Part shown: in pieces, positions 34,119 to 45,578 of the stretch
Layout: every line of letters starts with the position of its first letter
Position numbering within the stretch: position 1 is the stretch's first letter
NCBI GenBank assembly: GCA_040954595.2
Contig: CM082577.2
Coordinates: 16,244,001 to 16,308,000, forward strand
Direction: 5' to 3'
Length of the DNA stretch: 64,000 nucleotides
DNA from: Balanoglossus misakiensis
Lineage: Eukaryota; Hemichordata
Notes under the pieces: model-generated
The model's database searches: none
Told to the model about the DNA's origin: nothing
Seen by the model: only the letters and a program-made list of their open reading frames with translations
Program-made: the position numbers and the translations under genes

Positions 34119-34721
34119 TTTAAAGCCACAGTATTTCTCGTAGGGGCAAAATTTTGTTTGAAACGGCATCTATAATTTCTAAAAGTAGATGATAATTGAT
34201 ACTGAATCGAACAGTCATCATCCCCAGCTCTGCTGATAAACTCATACAATTTACAATATAACGAGTGAAGAATGACTTTCTGTCCGGACAGAAAGTCACG
34301 TGAGTCAGGCTAATGTTGACACACGTGACTAGTGCGCATGCGCACTCAAATGTGAATCTATGCGGAAGAGGTTTGGTCGCCCCAAATCAAGCGACTCAGC
34401 GAAGAAATGCGCACTAATTTTGGGAAGATAACTTTATGGGAGAAATCAGTCGATGGAACCAGATCAAATCCGAAAATGGTCTGACCATCAAAATGTCAAA
34501 GTGGCACGTTTGCTGATCGACATGTACAACATTTCCGTTGTAAACAAACCCGCGCATCATTTCAAGTGTTACGGGCGATATTTTCGGCTTGCATGTAGCT
34601 ACAATTGCCCAAACCTTTCTTACATCTTCATTATATAGTATTCCATGATGGATGTACTGGAAAAACGGGCTTTTTTCGATGATGAAAAATGGATGCACAC
34701 GAGAAATACTGGGGCTTTAAA
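34119..34721. repeat. 603-bp TIR element
   Basis: The ends TTTAAAGCCACAGTATTTCT and AGAAATACTGGGGCTTTAAA are inverted copies over about 23 bases with one or two differences. Inside are a perfect 26-bp palindrome (34,273-34,298, TGACTTTCTGTCC and its complement) and AGTGCGCATGCGCACT (34,331-34,346), plus two CACGTGA motifs. There is no coding capacity. Confidence 0.7.
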
Positions 34722-36559
34722 CATGATCAGCCTCTTTTCTTCTCAGTGAATAAAGAAACATGTTGGTTATGTTTGGTGGCTACTGTGTAAAGATTTCCTA
34801 AGAAAAAGCATTTCCAAGGGACAAACTAAAACAGTATGCAACACAAAAGCAGGCAAACAGCTTATTCTCACCAAGTACAACATTACAGATATAGACATTT
34901 TGTAAGGAATATACTCAAAGTACAAAAGGGCCTCCACTTCTTTACATAAAGCTACAGTACACTGCTCTTTCCGAGGCAAAATCTAGTCTGTATATCTGCC
35001 TGAGTGCTTCTACTACAAGCCTAAATAGAAACATCTTGACTGTACGAAATAAGTACATGTATGTACAATTTACACTGTGAGTGTGGGATTTAACCCTAGC
35101 TCATGATTTCATAAAATGTCATGTCAAACTGCACTATAACTAATAATAGTATGCCATGCCGACGTCTAGCTCTGTATCGAGCCTTTTTCGCTTAGAGGGG
35201 CGGCGGCCTAAAGCTCATAAAAGAACTCATGCACAGCCCAAATAGGCGGAAAATGTCATGCTGTGTACTGACTGATAATAAACTGTCATTTCACCCCAGC
35301 TATGCGCTCCAAAACTGATGTGGCATTAACACCAGAGGACGTGTACTGATCTGAGTGAATCAGATCCCGTGAGGAGTACGGTGCCCAGAGTACACGTATC
35401 CAGAGAAATGCCAATAGTTTTGCTACATCTTTGCCCGCCATGTTGCAAGGTCGACCTCCGGAAAATAGGAGACTGTAGTCGAGCGAGCACGTGCGAGCAG
35501 AAAGTGGTGTTGCTACCGTCGATGAGGCGGATTCAGACATAGCGCTAACAAGTAGTGTCTGTCATGACTATCACACCAAAGGCGTTTTTTACGGTAAATA
35601 TAAGAAAAAAACAGGCTAAGTCGGCGAGGTCTGTACACGACGTGTCTACACTACCGAGACGCCATTTGTATCTGATCGATTTTGCATACTGGTCAGGAAG
35701 CCACGCCTTACAGCCTCGTTCGCGGATGACCAGTTTCATATCAACATTGTAGTGATGCGAGTGATGCATATGATGTGGCGTGCATTTAGGCCACTGTCGG
35801 ATAAGGGATAGTTCAAAAAATACTTCCAGTGGAGGGGTGGAGGATTTCCAGGGGGCATAGATTTTTGCATTAAAAATGTTAAGCCTCAATGTGATATGTC
35901 CTCGTGAATGTGACGGATTTTTTTCACTGGCACTACCTACAAAACTTTCTTTCATTCTCCCTGTTAGAATTCCTAAAATACCCACAGCAAAATGCAGATT
36001 GAGCAAAAGTAATCAAAAACTACATAATAGAAATAAGAAATTCAATTGTTTGTTGGTGTTTATATTATACTCTGAATAAGTTGCTGCTCTTGGTGTCTCA
36101 ATTACAACTTTGGTGCAGTCGACGATGTGTCTGCAGATATTTTGCGTTTGAAATTTGATGGGCAAATGTTGAACTGGTATTTCTTTGGGGGATTATTTAT
36201 GAGAAATTTTAAATTTGGATAAAAACCTTACTCATGTGTTTATTATTTTGCTCACAGAAAGAACACTTATACAGAAACGGACAACACTTCCGAGTCGTAA
36301 TTTCATATTATACCCAGGATTCGGAGTGGTCCTAAAATATGCCAATAAGTTATTTTGGATTGCGATTTGGCAACCCTGCGGAAACCTTTTACATTCTTAT
36401 TTTACATCTAGCGCAGTTGGTTGTTGATATGTCGTTTATCCAGATCTTGACATGTCTGTTGTGTGACATCCTGCATCCACCTTTACGACGACCACCAACC
36501 ATATACAACCTGCTTTTTTTTCTCAAACGATGATGGTATTGGCCGAGGTAATGGCGTAG

Positions 36560-37260
36560 ATGTTTGGATCATTACAAGGACGTCCTTGCCATTTCTGGAA
36601 GTTAACTGGAAAAAACATTCAATCGATGGAAGCTATTATACATGACCTGGAACCGAATCTACGTCGTCATCCTGCCATGGATTCAAGAAATCGTTTTCTT
36701 CTCAGTTTTATTTGGCTACGGCATTTATTCTACTCTAGACTTACTGGCAGCATGGTTTGGGGTAAGCAGCACGACTGTTCATAGAGAAATTTAATATATG
36801 GAACGCCGTTACTGTCATGTGTAGCGCATTATTGATACGTCACCTTCTTTCATTAATTTGGCATTATTTTCGACGTAGCGTCCGCTGGCCGTCGTTGAAA
36901 CGCTTTGGATAACTATGTTGACACTGGGAACATTTTTCTAATGCCGTCGATACAATCGATGGTACTCTACATGAAATATATCGTCCTGGAGTTGAAGAAC
37001 AGCATGACTTTTATAGTGGATACGCTCGCCATCATGCAATGAGCACCCAAATTTATTGTGGACAATCAATGTAACATTATTTTCATTCAGTCGGTGGGAC
37101 ATGCCAATGATGCCATGTAGTACAGATTGTTACCATCGATAGGGTTGAAAGGTGAATTGCAGATTCCACAAGATGTATATTTTTTGGCTGACCAAGGATA
37201 CCCAAATATGTATCTGCTGTTAACGAGATTTGCAACCCGTGAGATTTAGCTTTCACAGTT
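36560..37260 (+). pseudogene. Decayed Harbinger-type (DDE_4) transposase
   Basis: Pieces in different frames spell a recognisable transposase: RHPAMDSRNRFLLSFIWLR, a helix-turn-helix segment LLAAWFGVSSTTVHREI, then AVDTIDGTLHEIYRP (catalytic Asp), EEQHDFYSGYARHHAMSTQI and FLADQGYP. The order matches the DDE_4 family used by PIF/Harbinger elements. At least two frameshifts and internal stops break it, so it is dead. It ends about 190 bp before the 10.6-kb element. Confidence 0.65.
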
Positions 37261-37454
37261 TGCCTAGGTTTCTCTGTATTGTAAATGTCCTGTTTTTATG
37301 TCTTTTATTATAAAATAATGTGTCCAACTTCATGTACTGTGTTAAACCTTATCCACTTTGACATGACAACTTCAAATATTCTTGACTTTTCAGTACCTTC
37401 CAAACTTAGTCTTTCACAATTCCACACACAAAATTCCCATTCAACCAACCACAA

Positions 37455-37746
37455 CAGGGGTAACTAAGAAATCGTAGTTCAGAGAAAGAAATCGGTAGTC
37501 TTGCTCCCAAACCCGTAGTTCAGAACTATTTTCCCGTCATTCGGAAGCCCAAATCTATAATTCAGAACTCAGGTCCCATAATTCAGACCCAGATCCCGGC
37601 GTTCAGAAAGTGGTTTCATGCAATTTCCAGCATTGCGGGCGCAAACAAGATGGCCGACCACAGTGGAAAGATCGGCGATGGTGAGTATTTTATGTGATTT
37701 CTACATATTTATGACGATTTTTGTCACAAAATATATCGCGTACACT
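37455..37746 (+). repeat. Left terminal inverted repeat
   Basis: It matches the right arm over about 290 bases with four differences (37,462-37,463, one near 37,579 and one near 37,641). The outer 150 bp carry TTCAGA motifs at 37,478, 37,519, 37,561, 37,582 and 37,602 and TTCGGA at 37,540. The steps are 20-21 bp, with one degenerate position near 37,499. An inward ATG at 37,650 opens MADHSGKIGD and reaches a GTGAGT donor at 37,681. Confidence 0.9.
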
Positions 37747-38139
37747 AGGGTTTCAGTCACATATTTTGAAGCAGCTAATACTGTAAAACAACTGTATTTT
37801 TGTAAAGAGCTGGGCTTAAGGAGCAAAATGCTTTTTACCCGATTAAGATTGACCAACATTAACAGATTTTACGCGAGTTTGAATTTTCTGGAATACTTCA
37901 CAATTGTGGACAGGCAGATTAAAGTGTTGGGTAGGTAATGGCACCGCTGGCCAGCACAATAGTGGTAAAAAGAATACTATTATTGGGAATTTCTCCCATT
38001 GTTGCGCACGAATAATCATGAAAATGGGCAGACTTGGGTACTTTGATGAGTTCTTTCCATTTCCGTCAGTGCAATTGTGCTTAATTTTTTTGTTCACCAA
38101 CTTCTGTGGATTTTCCATATAGAAGGCAAGTTTGAGTTT

Positions 38140-40713
38140 CTCCTTTGAAAGAACTCTCTTCTGTCTTGCTTCTGTGAGCTTGGCTCTGAGTTTCACTTTT
38201 TCTTCTGTTACGGCGGGTTTCCTTTCATCTGCAGGTGTGTAGCCAATTCCATCATTCACTACAGGTACATCATCTTCTGTTGGATTTAATGATATGATTT
38301 TTTCAGGTTGATGACAAGTTGTTCCGTTGGGTACTTCTTGGAGTGGTGACTGAGGTGGAACAGCTCCTTGGGCGCCTTTGACTGTACCACATGCTTGTGA
38401 AAATTAAGTTGAACTATTACAGCATCCCTTCTGACCCTAGCATCAAATTTTGAGATTTCTGTATCAACTTCTGCAGATGTGGTCCATACCTTGTCAGTCA
38501 ACTTCCCAAGATCATTTGTGATGTTTATTTTTTTTGCTTGCTTCTTCATTTCAGCATCTTCTTTCTTCTCTTGTTTTTTTACTGTAGCTTGCATCCTCAT
38601 TTTTTTTATCTCCCCCCTCCTTTCTTTGAATTTTGCGCTTAGCTTAGAGGCTGCACACCTTGCTCCTTTCATCAATTCTTCCTTTTCTTCTGCCGTTTTT
38701 GATTTCATCCACTCAACTGTTTTATTATTCATCCACATAGTGAGTGTTTCATACGTTAGTGTGGTGGCTGCAGGTTTTGTGTGTACGAGCATATCAAGAA
38801 CGGCCAAATCACGTTCTGATATTGTGTTTGTTGTGGGGATGTTTTGTGTTTGTTGTGTCAGTTGTTCATCTGGCTGAAAGTATTTGCCCCCAGGAAGCTG
38901 ATCTTCTGCTTGTCTCTCTAATATGAGCAGTAGACTGAAGCTCATCATCTCCAATGCCTCCTGGGTCAGCAAACAGACTGTGATAGAGGTCATCTTTATG
39001 GACCAGCTGCTCGTGGTGTGCAAATATTCCCTCCCCTTCTAACATAAAGCTTGCATCTTTGCAGGATCGCTCCAGCCCAAGTTTCAGCTGTAGCAGTTGA
39101 TCATTGACATCAAGGATACTGTTGGCCATCTCCAAAATCCTCCAAAGGGGTCCAGTGATGAGTTTGTCAATGATCCCAAGTGCTCGAACACCAGCAACGT
39201 GAACTTTCTGTGACAGGTCTTCTTTTACAGCTAGGAGCAGTTGGTTTGGGTTTGGCCATTTCTCTAAAAAGTCGAGAAGGTGGTGTCGATGGTAATATAA
39301 TGCTGCACTATCATAATACAGGATATTGAACCTGTTGCCCCTGTAAGAAACAAGCCTTAAACTATCACACTGACCATCCAAATACGCTTGGAAATGAGAA
39401 GCAACGCCAGCTTCCTCACTCCCATGTGGATGAACTGCCTTTACCGCAGTGCGTACGAGTCGCGCCGCTCCAGACTCACTTGTCTGAAGTGTATGTGTCT
39501 TTCCAGAGCTTTCTTGTGATGATGCTACTTTCTCAAATGCCTTTAGCGTTTTATCACACTCAGTTGCAAAGTTTACCAGAAGGTGCATTTTGCAAAAGAA
39601 GTTCCCCATCGATGAGATGCTGATTTTGCTGTCATTGGACAGTTCATCCCAGTTCTCGATCAGTTTTGGAAGACATTCAACGCGGAGTTTTTCTAGCTGA
39701 CGGTTGAAGCACGGGTTAACTGCACCTTGATCTGACATGGTATTTTTGATGCTCGCAGTTAGTTGTGAAATTTTCCGATCCCGGTCTTCATCGTCACCAC
39801 TGCTGACAGTACACGCTAGATCTTCCATAGTTTGGGAGAAGGCATTCATCACATCAACAGTGGAGCACCCTGGCATCTCAGATACACTTAATGTGAGAGA
39901 TTTACCCGAAACGGTGGAAATTTGGAAGCTCTGGTAGTGTCTGTGGTACTTCCAAGTTCCATCACCATGAAGACAGTTTCCCTGGACGCTACGGGGGTCT
40001 ACATCTTCCAACATCACTTGCGCTGCTTGTATGTGAGCGAGAAATCCTGCTTCAACTAACAATCGAGATTTTAACGCGTTACTTGGCAGCCTTCCTACAT
40101 CTTTTCCTGCAAGGTTCTTTAAAACTGTTCGGATGACCTCATCAGTATACCTACCATCATGAAACGTGATGACCTCATCCTCCAACAGCGCTACGAACTT
40201 CTCCAGGTCATTATTTTCCTTCTCAAGTGTTTTGATTTTTTCTTTTAAGTCTTCAATTTCTTCTTCAGAAATTGACTCCTTTGGCAATTTCTGTTCTTTA
40301 GCTTTTTGAACTTTGTGTTTCAGATAAGAAACACTCTTCATTATCTTTCTTCTTTCTTCTTTCATTTGAACATGTTTAACCTGCATATCAGTAAGCTGGT
40401 TTCCCATTTCTGTTAAATCACATGTTTGCTGATTTAACGTTTTTTGCATTGTTTCTCTTTGCATTTCATTTTCCTTGATGAGTTTTTCTTGTACTGCTAT
40501 TGTTTCTGTTTGTTTATGTATTTTCTCATCCCTTCGTTTTATCTTTTTGTTGACATTTCTGGTCTGTTGGTGGCTACACTTTGTTTTAAGTTTTGACAGG
40601 TCTTCTGAGAGCCTATCAAGTGTTTCACTTTTTTTGTCGAACTGGTGTTGCAGTACTTCGAGCTCCCTCATCATCGCTTCTTTGTCATTATTTGTCACCA
40701 TTTCACTTGCCAT
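38140..40713 (-). pseudogene. hAT-like transposase with N-terminal coiled coil, frameshifted
   Basis: The main frame starts at ATG 40,713 and stays open for 615 codons. Residues 10-180 are a heptad-rich coiled coil. The catalytic-like part has HGDGTWKYHRHYQSFQI (Asp251), TMSDQGAVNPCFN (Asp328), FFCKMHLLVNF (Cys374, His377) and SYRGNRFNILYY (458-466). This order resembles the first Asp, second Asp, CxxH and RW regions of hAT transposases. Near 38,915 the frame shifts and continues as RQAEDQLPGGKYFQPDEQL to about 38,330. A second shift near there leads into QPEKIISLNPTEDDVPVV and a lysine-rich tail to about 38,140. The family name is inference; the sequence is far from canonical hAT and lacks the Trp of RW. 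Confidence 0.6.
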
Positions 40714-41074
40714 AATGATTGTTGTATTTAACTACAAGTAATTAAACCTAATTATATCAATACTATCAAAATCTGCTAATCTATAGTGTAACTACTTCAA
40801 CCTACAAACTACCTTAACTGCAGCCTTTCACTTTATCTTTAAGCAACCTATGTTTATTTAATTGAACTTTAATAGTATTAGCTCAATGCTCATGCACTGA
40901 AATTCAACTTAAATTATCCCTATTTCTATATTCTTACTAATAATAATACTTTATTTCAGACTTTAAAAAAAAAGTCCATATACCCAAGAGAGAGAAGAAA
41001 AAAAAACACCAATGAAAATACTCTGGAAAGTCTGAAACTGAGACACACACACACAAAAAAAAAACTCTGCAAAA

Positions 41075-43562
41075 TTACATGATATACAATTGCTTTCGCC
41101 AATGTTTGAAAAATATGCTGTCCGTCGCTCTATCTGATGAACAGATCACATCAAGTAAAACATTAGAAGAATTTTCGAGTCTACGCTTAAAACTGTACAT
41201 ATTGTGTCTAAAAACTTCACCAAGTGGCAATACATGGTTTGTAGCAAACATACCCGACGCACTGCAAAATGGCGGAAGACCGAGAAGTCTTCTCCAAACA
41301 TTATTGTACATAGTTTTAAATTTTTTCATCGGTTTAACTTTAAAGAATGCCCACAAACTGCAACAGTAAATATTACTACAATATATCAAAAATAAAACTT
41401 TCTTCACAGCTTGACTACAATGTTGAAAATGTCTCAATAGCATGTTTGCTCTAACACAAAATGCTCTTCTCTGTCGTTCAATATCTTCAGTATCACAACC
41501 ATCACAAGATATAACATGGCCCAGATAGGTGTGTACAGGTACAAACTTTAAAGTGATGTCATTAAGTTTAACCGAAGGAATTCTTTGAACGCTAATATTC
41601 TTCCCATTAAAAAGCATGCACACAGTTTTACTAGAATTATAAATGATATCATAATCCTTGCCATAAATTTCACAAATTCTAAGAAGACGGCGTAGACCCT
41701 TAATACTTGGACTGAGTAGAGTCATGTCGTCAGCGTAACCTAAAGTGTTAGCGCTGACACCACACATGGTACAGCCAACTTTGGCTTTACAGAGTGCATT
41801 GATAAGATCATCAATGTAGACATTAAAAAGATAGGGAGAGAGTACTCCTCCTTGTCTTACACCGTTAGAAACAGAAAACAACTCTGAGGTTTCATTACCC
41901 CACAACACAGTAAACAATTGATTTCTGTACCAGTAATATAAAATTCGAACAGCATACAAGGGAACATTCCTGTCGATGAGCTTGTTAACCAGTTTAAAGT
42001 GATTAACTCTGTCAACAGCTTTTGAAGCATCCAGAAAACAAGTAAACACTGGTCCTCCATTGCTGGTGTAGTAGCTAACGATTTCTTTAAATGCAAATAA
42101 ACACAGGTCAGTTGAATGTTCTCGCTTGAAACCAAATTGTAAATAATGAGAGGTAAGAAACTCCTCACAACGAGAAAGTAAAATATGCTCAAAAACTTTA
42201 GAGAAAACAGTTGCTAGTGCTATCGGCCGGTAGTTACTGGCATCACTACAAAGCTTAGTTTTATCCTTAATAATTGGAACTAAAATAACTTTGATAGCCT
42301 CAGTTGGCAGGTAACCATGAACAATCATAGCATTAATACAACAAGTCAAAATGGGTAAAATAGAGGAGTCTGAGAATTTGAGGTGCTCAGCTGAAATATT
42401 GTCAATGCCAGCTGTCTGATCGTCAGGTAACTTATGAATAGCAGAAATTACTTCGTCTTCAGAAACATACATATCAGAAGAAAAGTTAACATACTTCATT
42501 TTCTCCTCGATGTCATTTTTACCAGTCTGAGCCTGGACAGAATTCGAAATATCACTGAAATGCTTGTGCCACATAATTGCGATTTCACTCTCACCAGTCG
42601 CTCCACCTACAGTGTCAGAAAGTGGCGTTTTTCTGCTAGTTTGCTTTCTGACTTCCTTCCAGAAGTCGTTCTGTTTGTGGCATCGTAAATTGTCAGCCAT
42701 CTTGTCAGCCCTATTTTGATTCTCAATCTTTTTACAAGCACGTAAAGCATACTTAAAACGAGCTCTGGAAGATTTCATGGTTTCAAAAAGCGGGCCTTGT
42801 TTAGGTTTACCCCCATTAACCCATAATAAAAACATGGAACGGGCATAGTCGTGACTTTCTTTTACAAAATCGTTCCAGCCAGGTACAACATGAACTTTCT
42901 GGTGAAACTTACGCCTAATGGTATCTTTTGCAGCACAATTCAATGCGTCCACAATACTACTATAACAAGTATCAATTGCCTGTAAATGCGAAGGGTCTGT
43001 ACAGTTCACATTAGTGCAGAATAACTCTTCGGATAAATTAATCTTATAAATCTTGGTTTTGGTACAACGGGTGTAGGCGGATATATTCTGCTGTGACAAT
43101 TTTTTGCAATCAACTCGAAAATTACATTGCTTGAAGGAACTACTGCTGAAGCTTTCATCAGCAGAAGTGTTGAAATGAACCTCTATTGAAACAGGAATAT
43201 GGTCGGAGTCAACAACATTGCAAAGGCTCGAAATTGAAAGAACATTGCTATGAGAAATTTCAGTGGTAACACAGTGGTCAATCCATGAAGTACTGCCATG
43301 AGCATCGCTAATATAAGTAAACGTACCAGAATCCCTGCCTAGCAGCTCAACATCAGAAACGATGTAACCAAATTGCTCACAATGCTCCATCAACTCACAA
43401 CCAAAACCTGTATCAGTAGTAACATCAGCATTCCAGTCACCAATAAAAAAGACATTCCCAGTGTTAATATCAGAAACAATGGAATTGATTTTCGCCAAGT
43501 ACTCACTGAACAGAGCGACAGTTAAATGACACAATCCGTAAACTATTTTTGCGTTCTGTCAT
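41075..43562 (-). pseudogene. LINE ORF2: partial AP endonuclease plus reverse transcriptase
   Basis: ORF2 starts at ATG 43,562 with TERKNSLRIVSFNCRSVQ, the first strand of an AP-type endonuclease, and then meets TGA. A second frame takes over near 43,534 with FSEYLAKINSIVSD, GDWNAD, SWIDHCVTT and SDHIPV, the second half of the endonuclease. About 100 residues of the first half are therefore missing. The reverse transcriptase follows intact with DASKAVDRVNH, SNGVRQGGVLSPYLFNVYID and the catalytic GYADDM, then a C-terminal region to the stop at 41,075. The motif set fits the CR1/L2/Jockey part of the LINE tree; the exact clade is not determined. Confidence 0.85.
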
Positions 43563-44626
43563 GGCGTCTGAGATTTATAGTATTTTCTTACAAGAGTATC
43601 CTGAAGCCAATTTACAGGATCAAGGGCAACTCCAATGTCTACATCAGATAATTCAACCGTAAAAGAAGCATACGTATCATACTTTGTTTTCAGTTTTGTA
43701 CAGTTCACACCTACATCAAATTTGTCCGCAGCATAGCGCTCAACATCTTCACATGTTGTTGCTGGATTCAGCCGGGACACAAAAAGTGTACATACACGCT
43801 GCGGTCTTGCGCCTTGAAGGCCAGCTGTAGTACTCGGCGCAGTTCCAATCACAGGCTGGGTTCTCTTCTGTTTTCGTCGCTGAACAAGAACGAAGTCGTC
43901 GTTGTCAGATGTGGAGACTTGTGAGTTCACCTTGTCACTCGTACGGAGACGTCTTTCCGCTACTGTTTTAGCCGCAACCTTTGAGTAAAGAGCTTTGACA
44001 GATGTGTTTTCCTCAGTGTCCGCATCTGTAGTGGCGTTGTTCACAAAATCAATATTGCCATTGTCAGAAGCACTCTGGAGTTTAACACCTCTCGAAATAG
44101 AATTCTCGCTTTTCAGACTCCTGACATCATCAATTAACACCATGACCGTTTCATCAGCTTTCTGAATTTGAGACTGATGTTGCATCTGGACGGACTTGAT
44201 GGTTCTCATTTCATTACGTAATTCACGAATTTCTCTCAGCAAACCAGTGACATCAATGTGCGTAATATCAACAGGGGGGAGTTTCGATAAATCTTTAGCA
44301 ACAAAATTCGGCATCTCTTCTTCGTCTAGCTGCTGCAATACATTGTACATATCTTGCAAATTATTCTGCTTTTTATGCTGACCTTGCCGACGAATATATC
44401 TTGTATCAGTTGCATAAAGAAAGGCCGTAGATAGATCAAAAAGCAATTTCTTCGCAGACTCCACATCGTTGTCATCATAAAAGTCAGCACATACTTTCAA
44501 AAGTGGCTCCATGGGCATAATGTCCATTTTGCAAACTAGAAAGCAGAGGAGCTCATTTATAACAAGATCGTTAGTTTGGTTAGTACCTGTATCAATGCGT
44601 GGCTGACCACTACAACTTTCAGTCAT
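43559..44626 (-). CDS. LINE ORF1 protein
   Basis: A 355-residue frame with an N-terminal helical region (SAKKLLFDLSTAFLY), a coiled-coil-like middle (LLREIRELRNEMRTIKS) and a basic linker (QRRKQKRTQP). The C-terminal fold starts VCTLFVSRLNPATTCEDVER and resembles the RRM-like or esterase-free ORF1p nucleic-acid-binding domain of invertebrate LINEs. ORF1 proteins coat the element RNA. Its stop TGA overlaps the ATG of ORF2 in ATGA (43,562-43,559). Confidence 0.75.
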   Translation of the reverse strand: MTESCSGQPRIDTGTNQTNDLVINELLCFLVCKMDIMPMEPLLKVCADFYDDNDVESAKKLLFDLSTAFLYATDTRYIRRQGQHKKQNNLQDMYNVLQQLDEEEMPNFVAKDLSKLPPVDITHIDVTGLLREIRELRNEMRTIKSVQMQHQSQIQKADETVMVLIDDVRSLKSENSISRGVKLQSASDNGNIDFVNNATTDADTEENTSVKALYSKVAAKTVAERRLRTSDKVNSQVSTSDNDDFVLVQRRKQKRTQPVIGTAPSTTAGLQGARPQRVCTLFVSRLNPATTCEDVERYAADKFDVGVNCTKLKTKYDTYASFTVELSDVDIGVALDPVNWLQDTLVRKYYKSQTP

Positions 44627-45044
44627 TCTTGTCCTCTCTGGATAATCCGCGTCACCACTGCAACCACTCTGACGTTCCTGGTTGCTCGTCTGGAGCTCAT
44701 TCTGGTCGGTAATTCCATCAGGACCAAAGCGCTTCTTTTTACATTTTGAGCATAACAGTAGATCTCCTTGACTTAGTCAGACATTACTGGAAGTTACTGC
44801 AATGGCATAGTTATGCTAACTTATACACAAAGACTATATATATCGAGGCCCCATTGTAAAAGTGATTGTATGACACTAACAGAATCATAATGCTGCCACT
44901 AACTTATACTCCAATTACTACAACTACAATTAATCAATGATAAACACACACACACTTAGTATGAACAAGGCATAAGGGGCTATCTGTGGTCACATACATG
45001 TATCTACACTGTCTGCATCAAATTTTCTGAACATAGCCCTTACA

Positions 45045-45360
45045 AAAATATCCTATAGGATTCCTATAGGATTGTCTTATAGGACTATCCTATAGGATTC
45101 CTATAGGATAGTCTTATAAGATTTTGGCACCTTTCTTAAAGGAATCTTTTAAGAATTCCTATAGGATTCCTATAGGAGTCCTAAAAGAATCCTTTAAGGG
45201 TTCCTTAAGGATTCCTATAGGAGTCCTAAAAGAATCCTTTAAAGGTTCCTTAAGGATTCCTATAGGAACCCTAAAAGAATCCTTTAGGTTTTCAATAGGG
45301 TTCCTAAAGGATTTCAATAGGATTTTTAAAAGAATCTTTTAAGAATGTCATGGTTTTCCT
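45045..45360. repeat. CCTATAGG palindrome-rich degenerate tandem repeat
   Basis: TTCCTATAGGA and close variants recur about every 10-30 bases. Within 45,155-45,300 a block of about 58 bp (GGAGTCCTAAAAGAATCCTTT...TTCCTTAAGGATTCCTATA) repeats three times. Most words are near-palindromes. It is non-coding; the plus-strand frame with repeating LKESFKGSLRIPIG is a by-product. Confidence 0.85.
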
Positions 45361-45578
45361 CAAGGGATTTTAATTGGATTACTTAAAGAATTCTGTATGA
45401 TTCTGATATCATAGTTACAGCAAACATTGAAAGTTAGTTAATAAAATTAACAGAGAGAAGTTTTCATTGTTTGAATTAATTGTTTTATTACCAGAAAAAC
45501 TTAATTGTATGAACAAGCATAAACAGTATATTATGAACAACATTAACAAACAACGTCAAGTGAAAGCTAAAGCTATTT

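Larger units (their letters stand above)
40930..44740 (-). mobile_element. LINE non-LTR retrotransposon
   Basis: Two minus-strand frames, ORF1 and ORF2, are followed by an AATAAA signal and a short TATTATTATTAG tail near 40,935-40,960, the typical 3' end of a target-primed insertion. It lies inside the 10.6-kb transposon between the BEN gene and the transposase, in the same orientation. The 5' limit is uncertain. ORF2 lacks part of its endonuclease, so this copy is probably inactive. Confidence 0.8.

Noticed and set aside
35286-36006. Minus-strand frames of 84 and 153 residues (MSESASSTVATPLS and another)
   Set aside because: Composition is mixed, no domain is visible and no splice partners were found; not enough to call a gene.
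45124-45342. Frame with repeating LKESFKGSLRIPIG peptide
   Set aside because: It is the translation of the CCTATAGG satellite, in a non-coding context.
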